In this document: in pieces, positions 16,157 through 26,323 of the stretch | How positions within the stretch are numbered: position 1 is the stretch's first letter | How the letters are laid out: each line of letters opens with the position of its first letter | DNA from: Bacteroidota bacterium | GTDB lineage: Bacteria > Bacteroidota > Bacteroidia > Bacteroidales > Dysgonomonadaceae | NCBI GenBank assembly: GCA_023437305.1 | Contig: JAEZGN010000020.1 | Span: 3,347-67,346 of the forward strand | Reading direction: 5' to 3' | Length of the DNA stretch: 64,000 nt | The notes under the pieces: model-generated | Databases searched by the model: none | What the model saw: the letters and a program-made list of their open reading frames with translations, nothing else | What the model was told of the DNA's origin: nothing | Translations under genes and position numbers: made by a program

Positions 16157-18424
16157 TTATACAGGTTGAGTATATTCCCCTCCGATTTGCTTCCTGTTTA
16201 CGGCTTTTACTCCCTTTATTTTGGCTAAGCGAGCACATAGTGCCTGCAAGTCGTTTACATCGTGCACGTTTACCACAATGCGGCCTTCAAATACGCCATC
16301 GTTCGATTCTATGCTCATATTCTTTATGTTCAGCGATCCGGCTGTGATTACTTTTGTGATGTCGTTGAGCATCCCTATGCGGTCGATACCGTTTATGGTG
16401 ATGGCCGAAATAAAAGGGAATTGTGTATAGCTGCCCCATTCGAGGTTTACAATCCTGTTGCCGTAGCTGGCTTTTAGTTTGAGTGCTACGGGGCAGTTTA
16501 TGCTGTGTACTTCTACTTCGTTGTTATCTGTAATATATCCGATTACCTTGTCGCCCGGAATGGGGTTGCAGCAGGTTGGCATTATAAAATTCTTGTTGAA
16601 AGAATCTTCTTCCAGGATATATGTTTTTTTAGGATCTATCGGCTCGTTGTCCGATATTTTTGTTTCCGTTTTCCCTATCTTTTTGCCTACATGCAATGCT
16701 TGTTTCATGTAGCTGAATATCCCATTGTTAGGGTTTTGCTTTTTTAGGGTTAGCAGCTTTTCTATTTTCTGAGGCAGGGCTATTTCCTGATTCCCGATAG
16801 CAAAGAAAAGGTCTTCTTTGGTTGTTTTCTGATAGTAATCCATCATTTTGTCGAGGATAGGCTGCGTGATCTCTATTGTTGAGCCTTCGGCGCTTTTGTA
16901 AAGCATTTCCTCTCCTTGCTTGGCGATGTCTCGTTTTAGTTTTCGCAGTGCATATTCTACCTTTGTGCGGGCTTTGGCTGTAGTGACTATACTCAGCCAT
17001 TCCAGTTTAGGTATCTGCGATTTGGATGTAAGTATTTCTACCTGATCTCCACTTTTTAGCTTCTCGCTCAGCGGAACGAGCTTATGATTTACTTTGGCTC
17101 CGATGCAATGGTCTCCGATGTCGGAATGCAGATCGTAAGCAAAGTCTAAAGCTGTGGCTCCCTGTGCCAATGTCCTGATTTCACCTTTGGGAGTAAATAC
17201 AAATATCTCCTGCGAAAAGAGGTTTAGTTTTATTGTGTCCAGAAAATCCAATGCGTTCGGACTTGGACTTTCGAGTATTTCCTGAATTGTTTTGAGCCAC
17301 TTATCCAGCTCCGTATCTTCTTCTATTTTGCCTTCTTTGTATTTCCAGTGTGCCGCAAATCCTTTTTCGGCTACATCGTCCATTCGTCGGCTGCGTATTT
17401 GTATTTCTATCCACTGCCCGTCGGGTCCCATTACGGTGAGGTGAAGAGCTTGATAACCATTAGCCTTAGGACGGCTTACCCAGTCTCTGATACGGTCGGG
17501 GCGAAGCTTATAAATATCTGTTATGACGGAATATATATCCCAACATCGCTTTTTTTCGTCTACACCGAGTTCGTTTTCGAAAATGATGCGGACAGCAAAT
17601 ATATCATATATTTCCTCGAATGGCACACCTTTGGCTTGCATCTTATTCCAGATAGAATATACCGATTTGTCTCGAGCCCTGATTTCGTATTTAAATCCAA
17701 GCTCGTTGAGTTTTTCTATAACCGGTTGTGCAAAATGCTCGTAGAGGTCTTTTCTAGAGAGGTGTGTATCTTGAAGCTTCGATGATATTTCTTGGTATAC
17801 CTGTGGGTTTTCCCATTTGAAGCTGAGCTCTTCAAGCTCTGTTTTTATGGCAAATAGTCCTAAACGGTGGGCGAGGGGGGCGTAAATGAACATGGTTTCT
17901 CCGGCTATCTTATACTGCTTGGCCGGAGCCATAGACCCCAATGTGCGCATATTGTGCAGACGGTCTGCTATCTTGACCAGAATAACACGGATATCGTCCG
18001 ACATGGTAAGCAGCAGTTTCCTGAAATTTTCGGCCTGTGCCGAAACATTCTCTCCAAACATGCCACTCGATATTTTTGTCAGTCCGTCTACAATCTGAGC
18101 TATTTTCTCACCAAAGAGAACTTTTATATCTTCTACTGTATATTCGGTATCTTCTACCACGTCGTGCAGCAACGCCGCACAGATGGATGTAGAACCAAGC
18201 CCTATCTCGCCGCAGACAATGCGTGCGACGGCTATCGGGTGCATGATATACGGCTCTCCCGAACGGCGACGGGCTCCTTTGTGAGCCTCCTTTGCCAGAA
18301 GGAAAGCTTTGGTTATAATTTCTACCTTGCGCCTGTGGTTCGTCTTAAGATAATCATCGATCAGACCGTTAAATTCCGACTCGATGGCTAAATCATCATT
18401 CGTATGTGTATCCTCTTTACCCAT
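16157..18424 (-). CDS. Bifunctional (p)ppGpp synthetase/hydrolase, RelA/SpoT family
   Basis: A 755-residue Rel protein. Domains in order: HD hydrolase (about 45-200, ALLHDVVEDTEY gives the HDxxED motif), synthetase (about 235-360, RDWVSRPKANGYQALHLT), TGS (about 405-465, IFVFTPKGEIRTLAQGATAL) and a C-terminal ACT domain (about 675-750). Both catalytic halves look intact, so it should make and degrade (p)ppGpp in the stringent response. A TATTTTTG promoter box lies just upstream (18443-18450, minus strand). Confidence 0.96.
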   Translation of the reverse strand: MGKEDTHTNDDLAIESEFNGLIDDYLKTNHRRKVEIITKAFLLAKEAHKGARRRSGEPYIMHPIAVARIVCGEIGLGSTSICAALLHDVVEDTEYTVEDIKVLFGEKIAQIVDGLTKISSGMFGENVSAQAENFRKLLLTMSDDIRVILVKIADRLHNMRTLGSMAPAKQYKIAGETMFIYAPLAHRLGLFAIKTELEELSFKWENPQVYQEISSKLQDTHLSRKDLYEHFAQPVIEKLNELGFKYEIRARDKSVYSIWNKMQAKGVPFEEIYDIFAVRIIFENELGVDEKKRCWDIYSVITDIYKLRPDRIRDWVSRPKANGYQALHLTVMGPDGQWIEIQIRSRRMDDVAEKGFAAHWKYKEGKIEEDTELDKWLKTIQEILESPSPNALDFLDTIKLNLFSQEIFVFTPKGEIRTLAQGATALDFAYDLHSDIGDHCIGAKVNHKLVPLSEKLKSGDQVEILTSKSQIPKLEWLSIVTTAKARTKVEYALRKLKRDIAKQGEEMLYKSAEGSTIEITQPILDKMMDYYQKTTKEDLFFAIGNQEIALPQKIEKLLTLKKQNPNNGIFSYMKQALHVGKKIGKTETKISDNEPIDPKKTYILEEDSFNKNFIMPTCCNPIPGDKVIGYITDNNEVEVHSINCPVALKLKASYGNRIVNLEWGSYTQFPFISAITINGIDRIGMLNDITKVITAGSLNIKNMSIESNDGVFEGRIVVNVHDVNDLQALCARLAKIKGVKAVNRKQIGGEYTQPV

Positions 18425-18442
18425 AAATATTCAGTAAGGATA

Positions 18443-18450
18443 CAAAAATA
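18443..18450 (-). promoter_or_regulatory. Promoter -7 box of relA/spoT
   Basis: TATTTTTG on the minus strand, 19 bp upstream of the start codon, fitting TAnnTTTG. Confidence 0.45.
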
Positions 18451-18522
18451 ATAAATTCAATGATAATTAGACGCAAGAGTGTTGCAATAAAGTGGTTTTA
18501 ACAATTATGTTTTATTCCCTTA

Positions 18523-20511
18523 TTAATTGTCGGCTGTAAGCGTTTCTTGTTTAGTCGGCTGTTGAGCGTTGATGTTAGATGCACCCTCGGTTCTGCTGTC
18601 GGGGAGAATGATCAATAATCGTTGCCCAACCTTTGCTACATTCGATGACAGCTTATTCCAAGTTATGATCTCCTTTTTTGTCACATTATAGCGTGAAGCT
18701 ATCTGCGTAATGGTTTCTCCAATTCTTACTTTGTGGTATATAATTTTGGATTCGCCTGTCGAGCGCGTTTCTTTAGCAGTAGAGTTGTTGTCTTCATCGT
18801 CGTTGTCGTCTGAAGCTATGCGTACGCGAGGAAGCTGAGACTCATCCCGTTCATTTCCTACTTTTTTCAGGTATGTGTCGAACAGTGATGCTGTAAATGC
18901 TGTGTCGATTTCTACTGTTGGCAATATCGGCTCACTCAGTTTGTTTTGTACAGCTACTTCTTCTTCTACTATTACTTCAACATATTTCGTTTTCTGAATT
19001 TTTAGTTGTTTGCCGGCTATTAGCTTACCATTTTTTATATTGTTCCATTTCTTTAGCTGAGCCACTGTTGTTCCATTCTTCTTCGCTATCCCCGCCCAAG
19101 TATCACCTCTGCGAACTTTGTAGTATGAGGTGACTGTTTTTGCATCGGTTTTTGTAACGGCGTTTACCGACTGCATCCCCGTATTACCCGAGCTTTGGGT
19201 ATTGGATGCCAATATTGCTTCGCTTGATTGTTGCTCTGCCTTTTGCGGAACCTCGCGATATATTTTCAGGCGTCTGCCTACCGTCAGTCTGTTGGAAGAT
19301 AGGCTATTCCATTGTTTTATCTGATTGGACGTCACTCCGTATTTGTTTGCCAGCTTAGATAGTGTATCTCCTCTTTTTACCCGATAGGTAATTGTTTTGG
19401 AGCCGGATGTGCCTCCGCCAACTACGTCTAATCCTGCAACTTTGCGGTGCGGCATCAGTTCTTCAAACTTATGAGCGTATATTGTATCCTTATTTTCTAT
19501 AAAGGCAGATACCTTTTGTATCGGCAGGTTTAGTGCATATCCTTTGTATTCGCCCGGTATTATATCACTCTTGAACTGTGGATTGAACAGGCGCAGATCG
19601 TCAACAGATACGTTTATTATATCTGCTATTTGCTGGAAGTGTACATTCTTATTAATCATCAACGAATCCATCGATGCCGGATTACTGCACTCTATAGGGC
19701 AGATATTGTGATCGTTGTAATAATTCATTATATATGTAGCAGCTATAAATGCAGGTACATATCCTCTCGTTTCGCGAGGCAGATAAGGGTAGATGGCCCA
19801 ATAGTCGGTTTGTCCGCCACTGCGTCGTATGGCTTTGTTTACATTTCCCGGTCCGCAGTTGTATGCAGCGATTACAAGGTTCCAGTCGCCATAGATAGAG
19901 TATAAATCTTTGAGGTATTTGGCAGCAGCATTTGTCGACTTCATCGGGTCGCGACGCTCGTCTACCAGACTGTTTATCTCCAGATCGTACATCTTTCCGG
20001 TACTTGCCATGAATTGCCAAAGTCCTGTTGCTCCTACTCTTGAGCGTGCAATAGGATTGAGTGCTGATTCTATAACGGGCAGATATTTTAGTTCGAGAGG
20101 TAATCCTTCACGGTCGAGAGCTTCTTCAAATAGCGGGAAATAATATTTTCCTTCACCTAGCATGTAGCTCACCTGATTTTTTCTACGTCCGGCATACATT
20201 TCTATGTAGCTTCTTACTACGGGGTTGAATACCAACTCCATCTTGGTGGGCAGGCTATACAAGCGGCGTATATAAATCGAGTCTTCGAATGCTACCGGCT
20301 GGTCGTTTAGTGATTTGCAATTGTCTCCATATTTTACATTCTTACTCCATGTAGATAGCAACTGATCATAGTTTTGCTCCATGTCTGCAGGGAAAACAAT
20401 CGAATTGTCTGTGATTGTGTCGCGTAATGCGAGAGATTTGCGATTACTTTGCCCGACGACTGCGAGTGAGCAGCCTATAAGAAATCCGGTAAATATAATT
20501 TTTCTCAGCAT
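18523..20511 (-). CDS. LysM lytic murein transglycosylase, MltD-like
   Basis: A 662-residue exported enzyme that cleaves peptidoglycan glycan strands. The start at 20511 gives a normal signal peptide (MLRKIIFTGFLIGCSLAVVG); a start seven codons earlier is possible. The SLT domain (about 110-260) has LKYLPVIESALNP with the catalytic Glu, GLWQFMASTG and AAYNCGPGNV. Three LysM peptidoglycan-binding repeats follow (about 375-420, 465-510 and 595-640), separated by Ser/Gln-rich linkers. The gene order with DUF5683, parB and parA upstream is common in Bacteroidetes. Confidence 0.93.
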   Translation of the reverse strand: MLRKIIFTGFLIGCSLAVVGQSNRKSLALRDTITDNSIVFPADMEQNYDQLLSTWSKNVKYGDNCKSLNDQPVAFEDSIYIRRLYSLPTKMELVFNPVVRSYIEMYAGRRKNQVSYMLGEGKYYFPLFEEALDREGLPLELKYLPVIESALNPIARSRVGATGLWQFMASTGKMYDLEINSLVDERRDPMKSTNAAAKYLKDLYSIYGDWNLVIAAYNCGPGNVNKAIRRSGGQTDYWAIYPYLPRETRGYVPAFIAATYIMNYYNDHNICPIECSNPASMDSLMINKNVHFQQIADIINVSVDDLRLFNPQFKSDIIPGEYKGYALNLPIQKVSAFIENKDTIYAHKFEELMPHRKVAGLDVVGGGTSGSKTITYRVKRGDTLSKLANKYGVTSNQIKQWNSLSSNRLTVGRRLKIYREVPQKAEQQSSEAILASNTQSSGNTGMQSVNAVTKTDAKTVTSYYKVRRGDTWAGIAKKNGTTVAQLKKWNNIKNGKLIAGKQLKIQKTKYVEVIVEEEVAVQNKLSEPILPTVEIDTAFTASLFDTYLKKVGNERDESQLPRVRIASDDNDDEDNNSTAKETRSTGESKIIYHKVRIGETITQIASRYNVTKKEIITWNKLSSNVAKVGQRLLIILPDSRTEGASNINAQQPTKQETLTADN

Positions 20512-20558
20512 AAGTGTTTTTTTATGATACATCGCAAGGGATACGAACCTTGCTTAGT

Positions 20559-21257
20559 TTAAAAATTTATAATCCATTGAAGCCCGAAAGCGGCTTTAGA
20601 ATAGGGTGTCGGTATCCAGATCATGGGTTCAATCCGCATGGATAGATCCGGAGACATATCAAAATCATATAATTGAGCATCGACATACGCGTCGATCATA
20701 CATAGTGCATATACTCCAACCGAAGCAATAATAGCTAGGTCGCGATTTCTCCTGAAAAAGTCTTTTTGACGTTTAAAAGCATTTACATAATATTCCTTGT
20801 TGGATGTTATTTGAGACATAGAAACAAAGTTCAGATAGCTTGTTCCTGTTCCCAATACAAGGTCTTTATAAGCCTGCGAATACTCGTTGTACCGTGATCC
20901 ATTCCATGTTATGGCGTAGGTAAGCCCTAATGCGCCTCCATAGATAATGGGGAGTTTCCAGTATTTGCGGTTATAAATCTGCCCTGCTCCCGGAAAGATA
21001 GCCGAGTATAAGACTGCTTTCTTCGAGTCGGGTTTAAACTCAGGTTTGCCGATAGTAATAATAGAATCTGCTAATACTACTACAGGTTTTTCCTTTATCA
21101 GCGGAGATACGGTATCACTCTTGATAGCGTTTCCTTTTTCTTCTCGCTGCACATTTTTGAGAATGGTAGAATCGTTTGGAAGTGCCTCCTGAGCATTGCT
21201 ACTCAGACAAAAGTTCCCTAAAACGCAACACAAACCAATTATTAACCCCTTCCTCAT
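20559..21257 (-). CDS. DUF5683-domain protein
   Basis: A 232-residue protein with a signal peptide (GLIIGLCCVLGNFCLSSNAQ). The conserved part SAIFPGAGQIYNRKYWKLP (about residues 87-105) followed by GGALGLTYAITWNGSRY is the DUF5683 signature; the domain has one or two membrane segments. Function unknown. Its constant place between parB and the lytic transglycosylase suggests an envelope-related role, which is an inference. Confidence 0.85.
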   Translation of the reverse strand: MRKGLIIGLCCVLGNFCLSSNAQEALPNDSTILKNVQREEKGNAIKSDTVSPLIKEKPVVVLADSIITIGKPEFKPDSKKAVLYSAIFPGAGQIYNRKYWKLPIIYGGALGLTYAITWNGSRYNEYSQAYKDLVLGTGTSYLNFVSMSQITSNKEYYVNAFKRQKDFFRRNRDLAIIASVGVYALCMIDAYVDAQLYDFDMSPDLSMRIEPMIWIPTPYSKAAFGLQWIINF

Positions 21258-21283
21258 ATAGATATTACGGAGAATACTTCGTT

Positions 21284-22192
21284 TTATTTTTTTAATTGGT
21301 CAAAAATAGCTATAATTTTTTCCAGATCTTCTTCCGACTTGAAAGGGATGCTTATTTTCCCTTTTCCTTTTTCGTTGCAAGTCAGTTGTACTTTTGTAGA
21401 AAAGAATTTTGATAAGTGGTCTTTCAACAATTCAAATTCTTCGGGTGTCGCCTTTTTTATCCCTGCTTTTTTTACGGTTTCTACTGCTTTCTCTTCTTTA
21501 AGCAGGTCTTCAAGCTTTTCTCCCTTGCTGATTGCTCTTACGTATTCTTCTACTTTGCGTACCGACAGTCCTTCTTCAAGTATGAGTTCGTATACTTCGA
21601 GCTGAGCTGTAGGGTCTTCCAGTGTGACAAGTGTACGGGCATGTGCCATATCTATTTTCTTGTCTCTGATACCCATTTGTATTTCTGCCGGAAGCTTCAA
21701 CAAGCGCAGGTAGTTGGCTATTGTTGTCCTTTTTTTTCCTATACGTTCGCTGAGGCGTTCCTGTGTAAGATTATATGTTTCTATCAGATTCTGATATGCC
21801 AAAGCTATTTCTATCGAGTTGAGGTCTTCACGCTGGATGTTTTCCACAAGGGCCATCTCCATCACATTTTCGTCCTCTGCTGTTTTTATATATGCAGGGA
21901 TTGTTGTCAGGGATGCCATAAGTGAAGCTCTGTAGCGACGTTCTCCGGCTATGATCTGATATGAGTCTTCGTTTATTTTTCGTAAAGTAATTGGCTGTAT
22001 AACACCTATCTGTCGAATAGAGGATGCAAGCTCTTGTAATGCTTCGTCATCAAAAATACGTCTTGGCTGATCGGGATTAGCCTGTATTTTCGACAATTCT
22101 ATTTCGTTGATAGAGGAAGAGCCTTCGGTCTTTACTTCATCAATGGCAATCAATGCATCGAGTCCTCTTCCTAAAACCATTTTTTTAGCCAT
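21284..22192 (-). CDS. parB: Chromosome partitioning protein ParB
   Basis: A 302-residue DNA-binding CTPase that loads at parS sites near the origin. It begins with the usual GRGLDALI motif, carries ParB box II as AGERRYRASLMA, and a helix-turn-helix around TQERLSERIGKKRTTIANYL. The C-terminal dimerisation domain is present. It lies 35 bp after parA on the same strand, so the pair is an operon. No parS-like sequence was searched for systematically. Confidence 0.96.
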   Translation of the reverse strand: MAKKMVLGRGLDALIAIDEVKTEGSSSINEIELSKIQANPDQPRRIFDDEALQELASSIRQIGVIQPITLRKINEDSYQIIAGERRYRASLMASLTTIPAYIKTAEDENVMEMALVENIQREDLNSIEIALAYQNLIETYNLTQERLSERIGKKRTTIANYLRLLKLPAEIQMGIRDKKIDMAHARTLVTLEDPTAQLEVYELILEEGLSVRKVEEYVRAISKGEKLEDLLKEEKAVETVKKAGIKKATPEEFELLKDHLSKFFSTKVQLTCNEKGKGKISIPFKSEEDLEKIIAIFDQLKK

Positions 22193-22226
22193 AATAGTTA
22201 GTTATATATTCTACAGAAAAACAAAG

Positions 22227-22991
22227 TTAAGAATTTTTCTCAATAAGCTCTTGTGCCAGCTGCATATGATTGATTGCCCCTTTGGATGCCGCATCATATA
22301 CCAATACCGGCTGAGCGAAACTTTGCGATTCGCTGAGCTTGATATTCCGCTGAATAACGGTAGTGAATACCAAGTCTTGGAAGTGGCTTTTCACTTCCTC
22401 ATATATTTGGTTTGCCAAACGCAGGCGGGCATCATACATCGTGAGAAGGAATCCCTCTATTTCCAATGCCGGATTTAGCTTGTTCTTTATTATCTTTATT
22501 GTATTCAGTAATTTGCTGATTCCTTCAAGAGCGAAGTATTCGCACTGCACGGGTATGATGATAGAATCGGCTGCCGTAAGCGCATTTACTGTAATCAGTC
22601 CCAATGACGGGGAGCAGTCTATCAGTATAAAGTCATAATCGGCCTTCAGGGGTACTAATACTGCTGCCAGTTGCTTTTCTCTGTTTTCTATATTCAGCAT
22701 TTCCAGTTCGGCTCCTACCAGATTGATATGCGAAGGCAATACATCAAGGCGTTCTATCTCTGTCTTTACAATTGCATCTTTAGGCAATGCTGTACCGATA
22801 AGGCATTCATAGATCGTTTTGTTCACTTTCTTTATGTCTACCCCAAGTCCGGAAGATGCATTTGCCTGAGGGTCAGCGTCTACTACCAGTACTTTTTTTT
22901 CGAGTGCTGCTAATGATGCCGCCAGATTGATTGTAGTGGTTGTTTTTCCTACACCACCCTTTTGATTAGCTAATGCTATAATTTTGCCCAT
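22227..22991 (-). CDS. parA: Chromosome partitioning ATPase ParA (Soj)
   Basis: A 254-residue Walker-type ATPase with the deviant Walker A KGGVGKTTTT at residues 10-19, DADPQANAS and DYDFILIDCSPSLGL. It positions the ParB-parS complex. The ATG at 22991 places the P-loop at the usual distance from the N terminus; a TTG at 23024 would add 11 unrelated residues. It heads the parA-parB-DUF5683-mltD gene run. Confidence 0.97.
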   Translation of the reverse strand: MGKIIALANQKGGVGKTTTTINLAASLAALEKKVLVVDADPQANASSGLGVDIKKVNKTIYECLIGTALPKDAIVKTEIERLDVLPSHINLVGAELEMLNIENREKQLAAVLVPLKADYDFILIDCSPSLGLITVNALTAADSIIIPVQCEYFALEGISKLLNTIKIIKNKLNPALEIEGFLLTMYDARLRLANQIYEEVKSHFQDLVFTTVIQRNIKLSESQSFAQPVLVYDAASKGAINHMQLAQELIEKNS

Positions 22992-23143
22992 AGAGAAAGT
23001 TAATAATAAAATTTCCGACGACAAATTAAATAAATAAAAATAGGATTTAGAAGTTAAATAAGTGTAACAAGGTATTTTTTGTTGAAAAGTCAGTGTAATT
23101 GTTAATAAAAGTCGAGCGGATTTATGTGCTTGTACACCAAAAG

Positions 23144-24307
23144 CTATGAATTAACAGCCAATAGTTTTTCTACACTCTTCAGCCACTCCTGATAGTCGAA
23201 TCGGGCAACAGCTTTGTCGAGGTCGGCACTGTATTCAACGGATAGGGTAGGGTTGTCCAAAACCATCTTCATCCCCTGATATACACCTTCGGTACTATTG
23301 TCTACAAGGATGCCGTATTTGCCTCCGTCCACAATATCGCGAGGGCCTCCACAGTTGGTTGTAATTACAGGTGTCTTTAGCGCCATCGACTCGAGCAAGG
23401 CGAGTGAAAAGCTTTCTCTCTCCGACACGCATAACGACCACTTGCATTGTAATATATAAGGAAAAGGATTGTCGATACGTCCTTTCAGCGTTATCGTGTC
23501 CTGTAGGTGTGATATTGCAATAGAGTCTAGCATCGATTGGCTATCCATGCCTTCACCTATTATATATATATGGAAATCATATCCTTCATCTTTTAATCTC
23601 CTTGCTGCACTAATGAGCCTGTCGGTACGTTTCTCGGGAGAAGTGCGGGTCAGTAATATGAAGTTAGTTTGTCCTTGAGGGAGGGTTTCTATCGTTTGTT
23701 TCGATTTCTCTACCGCTTTTGTAAGATCTATCGCGTTGTATAATACCCGTATGTCCTGATTGGGGCTTGTTTCGTTGTGCAATACCGATAGGTATGCGTT
23801 TTTGGCTGCATCCGATACACATATTATTTTATCGAAATGGTCGTATGAAGATTGTACGAGTTTTAATTGCTTCTTGTTGAGCCATGCAGAGAATTTATCT
23901 CGCAAAGAATCAGCCTCATATATTCGTTTATATAATATATTGTGTATCCATAATATTTTAGGTAATTGCATCTTGCTGAATATACGAGCAAAGAATGTTT
24001 CTTTGAAACAAACGATCTGGTCGTAATCAGATTCCTTTATTCCTTTCCATTTGGCAAACAAGCGGGGAAAGAATACCATAAGATTCTCGCCAAGCTTTAT
24101 TTTCAGGTGCGATGTATTTTCTTTGTATATATACTTTATGGTAATGGATTGTGATATTTCTCCGATCAATATATTCTTGTCCGAAGGCATTGGCAAAAGA
24201 AGCGTGACCGCACACTCTCTGTCTGCCAGATGATTGAGCAGGCTCACCAATAGCTTTTCGGTTCCGCCTGTTTCCATGCCATCGTTGAAGAATAAAATAC
24301 GTTTCAT
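23144..24307 (-). CDS. Glycosyltransferase, GT-B fold, family 4-like
   Basis: A 387-residue cytoplasmic or membrane-associated transferase. The N-terminal half opens with FFNDGMETGGTEKLLVSLL, typical of GT4 enzymes; the C-terminal half has LLTRTSPEKRTDRLI and ESFSLALLESMALKTPVITT, which contains the E-x7-E motif for nucleotide-sugar binding. Acceptor and sugar are unknown; a role in surface polysaccharide or LPS is likely. Its start codon directly abuts the hemH stop, so both are in one transcript although their functions look unrelated. Confidence 0.88.
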   Translation of the reverse strand: MKRILFFNDGMETGGTEKLLVSLLNHLADRECAVTLLLPMPSDKNILIGEISQSITIKYIYKENTSHLKIKLGENLMVFFPRLFAKWKGIKESDYDQIVCFKETFFARIFSKMQLPKILWIHNILYKRIYEADSLRDKFSAWLNKKQLKLVQSSYDHFDKIICVSDAAKNAYLSVLHNETSPNQDIRVLYNAIDLTKAVEKSKQTIETLPQGQTNFILLTRTSPEKRTDRLISAARRLKDEGYDFHIYIIGEGMDSQSMLDSIAISHLQDTITLKGRIDNPFPYILQCKWSLCVSERESFSLALLESMALKTPVITTNCGGPRDIVDGGKYGILVDNSTEGVYQGMKMVLDNPTLSVEYSADLDKAVARFDYQEWLKSVEKLLAVNS

Positions 24308-25267
24308 CTAAGATATTATTTTGGCTATGGCTTCTACCCAATGCGCGTCACTGTTGAGGCAAGGGATATATGTAAAGTCTGTACCTCCATGTTTTAGGAA
24401 CAGTTCTTTTGTCTTTATGTCTATATCATATAATGTTTCCAGATTGTCGGCCGCAAAGCCCGGAGCAACCACCAGAATCTTCTTTTGTCCTTCCTCTGTC
24501 AGTTCTTTTACTATTTCGTCCAAGTCGGGTCCCAGCCATTTCTTACCCATAGCCGAGTGATAGGTTTGGCGGGTTTTCTTGGTATCGATGCCAAGCTCCT
24601 TGATCACAAGCCTCACCGTTTCTTTGGTTTGATATACATAGTCAAACTCTTTTCCTTTCTTCCAGCCTTCTTCTACATGGTCGAGCGGCAGACTATGGAA
24701 ACTGAAAATAATTTTGTCGTATTCTTTTTCTATATATGGTCGTATGCTTTCGGCTAAAGCAGAGATATAGGCGGGATGATTGAAATACGGCTCTATAAAT
24801 TTTAGTCTGAAAGGGTATGGGCGCTTAAAAAACTCTTTCCCTACCTGATCTACAGCTGTCTTATACGAAGATTCTGCATACTGAGGAAACAGAGGAAACA
24901 CAACCACCTCGTGCAATCGGTTATTCTTGCTCATCAGGTAGTCGAGTGCGGCAGTCGTATCGGGCTGTCCGTATCTCATAGCCGGTTCGGTGGGGAGGCC
25001 TGTCAGCTCTTCCAATTTTTGGGATAGTTGTTTTGCCTGATGTATCAACGGAGAGTCGTCGAGCGAATTGTCCCAGATGAGTTCGTAATGGGCTGTAGAG
25101 CTGAACTGACGGAGTGGTATAATAATGCCGTTGACCAAAATAGGTCGAAACCAATCCGGAACGGTCATCACATAGGGGTCGGAAAGCATCGATCGGATAA
25201 AGAATTTTACATCTTTTCGTTCACATGTTTTCGGACTGCCTGTATTTACTATTAATACTCCTCTCAT
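24308..25267 (-). CDS. hemH: Ferrochelatase
   Basis: A 319-residue enzyme inserting Fe2+ into protoporphyrin (or coproporphyrin) in heme synthesis. It starts RGVLIVNTGSP, carries the active-site FSFHSLP with the conserved His, and the C-terminal NSDAHWVEAIAKII. Length matches the family. The ATG at 25267 lies only 9 bp after the T run of the manA terminator; a GTG at 25294 would place the start inside that hairpin and is rejected. Heme would be needed for the truncated hemoglobin and cytochromes. Confidence 0.95.
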   Translation of the reverse strand: MRGVLIVNTGSPKTCERKDVKFFIRSMLSDPYVMTVPDWFRPILVNGIIIPLRQFSSTAHYELIWDNSLDDSPLIHQAKQLSQKLEELTGLPTEPAMRYGQPDTTAALDYLMSKNNRLHEVVVFPLFPQYAESSYKTAVDQVGKEFFKRPYPFRLKFIEPYFNHPAYISALAESIRPYIEKEYDKIIFSFHSLPLDHVEEGWKKGKEFDYVYQTKETVRLVIKELGIDTKKTRQTYHSAMGKKWLGPDLDEIVKELTEEGQKKILVVAPGFAADNLETLYDIDIKTKELFLKHGGTDFTYIPCLNSDAHWVEAIAKIIS

Positions 25268-25276
25268 TTTTCTTCT

Positions 25277-25318
25277 AAAAAAGACACCATACACTCCCTG
25301 AAAGGAAAATATGGTGTC
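25277..25318 (-). terminator. Terminator between manA and hemH
   Basis: GACACCATA (25318-25310 side) pairs with TATGGTGTC (25291-25283) on the minus strand, followed by TTTTTTAG. It ends 9 bp before the hemH start, so read-through from manA would have to pass it. Confidence 0.8.
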
Positions 25319-25348
25319 GCGTTATTATAAAAATATCTTATAAACTAA

Positions 25349-26323
25349 CTATACATATGTTTCCAAAAGCAGGACATTACCTTCGGGACTGATGCTTACG
25401 CTTTGTGTATCGGCAGGGATAAGAATTGTTTCGCCTTGCTTCACACTCAGGTCGTTCCCCTTATTGTCTCGTATATTGCAAGCACCTCCCATACAAATAT
25501 AAGCAACAAATGAATCATTGTCGCTATAGTCTCTTGTAATATCTTTGGTAAGCTCAAGCAGATTGGTTGTGAAATATTTGCACGATTCCAGTTCTACCGG
25601 TTGGTTTTCCTTGCGGGTATATGCTGTTTGATAACTGTCGTACAATTTATAATCGATAGCATCTTTAGCCAATTCGGTATGCAGTTCGCGTCCGTTGCCG
25701 TTCGCATCTTTACGGTTGTAGTCGTAGATGCGGTATGTGATGTTCGATGTTTGTTGTATTTCGGCGATGAATGTTCCTGCACCGATTGCATGAACACGTC
25801 CGGCAGGCAAGAAGAATACATCTCCTTTTTTAACGTCGTGTTTTGCAAGGTAATCTACAAATGTATTATCCTCAATGCTTTTTACATATCCGTCGGGAGT
25901 TATTTCTTTTTCGAATCCCGAATATAGGAATGCACCCGGAGCGGCATTGATAACATACCACATTTCGGTTTTTCCGAAAGAGTTGTGTCTTTTCTTTGCC
26001 AGTTCATCGTCAGGATGTACCTGTATAGACAGATTGTCGCGTGCATCTATAAATTTGATAAGCAAAGGGAATGTAGTGCCGAAAGTTTCAAAATTCTTCT
26101 TTCCTAGCAACTGCTCTTTGTATGTGGAAATAATTTCGTCGAGGCTTTTGTTTTCCAACGCACCGTTGGCCACAACCGAGACGTTGCCTTCCACACTCGA
26201 TATTTCCCAGCTCTCGCCGATACCGGCCTCAAGGGGGCTTATGTTTTTAAACTTACATATTTCGTCTCCTCCCCAAATAATGGACTTGAGGATAGGTTTA
26301 AATTTTAATGGGTATAAGCTCAT
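25349..26323 (-). CDS. manA: Mannose-6-phosphate isomerase, class I
   Basis: A 324-residue cupin enzyme interconverting mannose-6-phosphate and fructose-6-phosphate. Zinc-site motifs are visible: SIQVHPDDELAKK, KTEMWYVI and GRVHAIGAGTFIAEIQQTSN. It is the short form of the family common in Firmicutes and Bacteroidetes. It feeds GDP-mannose or mannose use. Monocistronic with its own terminator. Confidence 0.95.
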   Translation of the reverse strand: MSLYPLKFKPILKSIIWGGDEICKFKNISPLEAGIGESWEISSVEGNVSVVANGALENKSLDEIISTYKEQLLGKKNFETFGTTFPLLIKFIDARDNLSIQVHPDDELAKKRHNSFGKTEMWYVINAAPGAFLYSGFEKEITPDGYVKSIEDNTFVDYLAKHDVKKGDVFFLPAGRVHAIGAGTFIAEIQQTSNITYRIYDYNRKDANGNGRELHTELAKDAIDYKLYDSYQTAYTRKENQPVELESCKYFTTNLLELTKDITRDYSDNDSFVAYICMGGACNIRDNKGNDLSVKQGETILIPADTQSVSISPEGNVLLLETYV

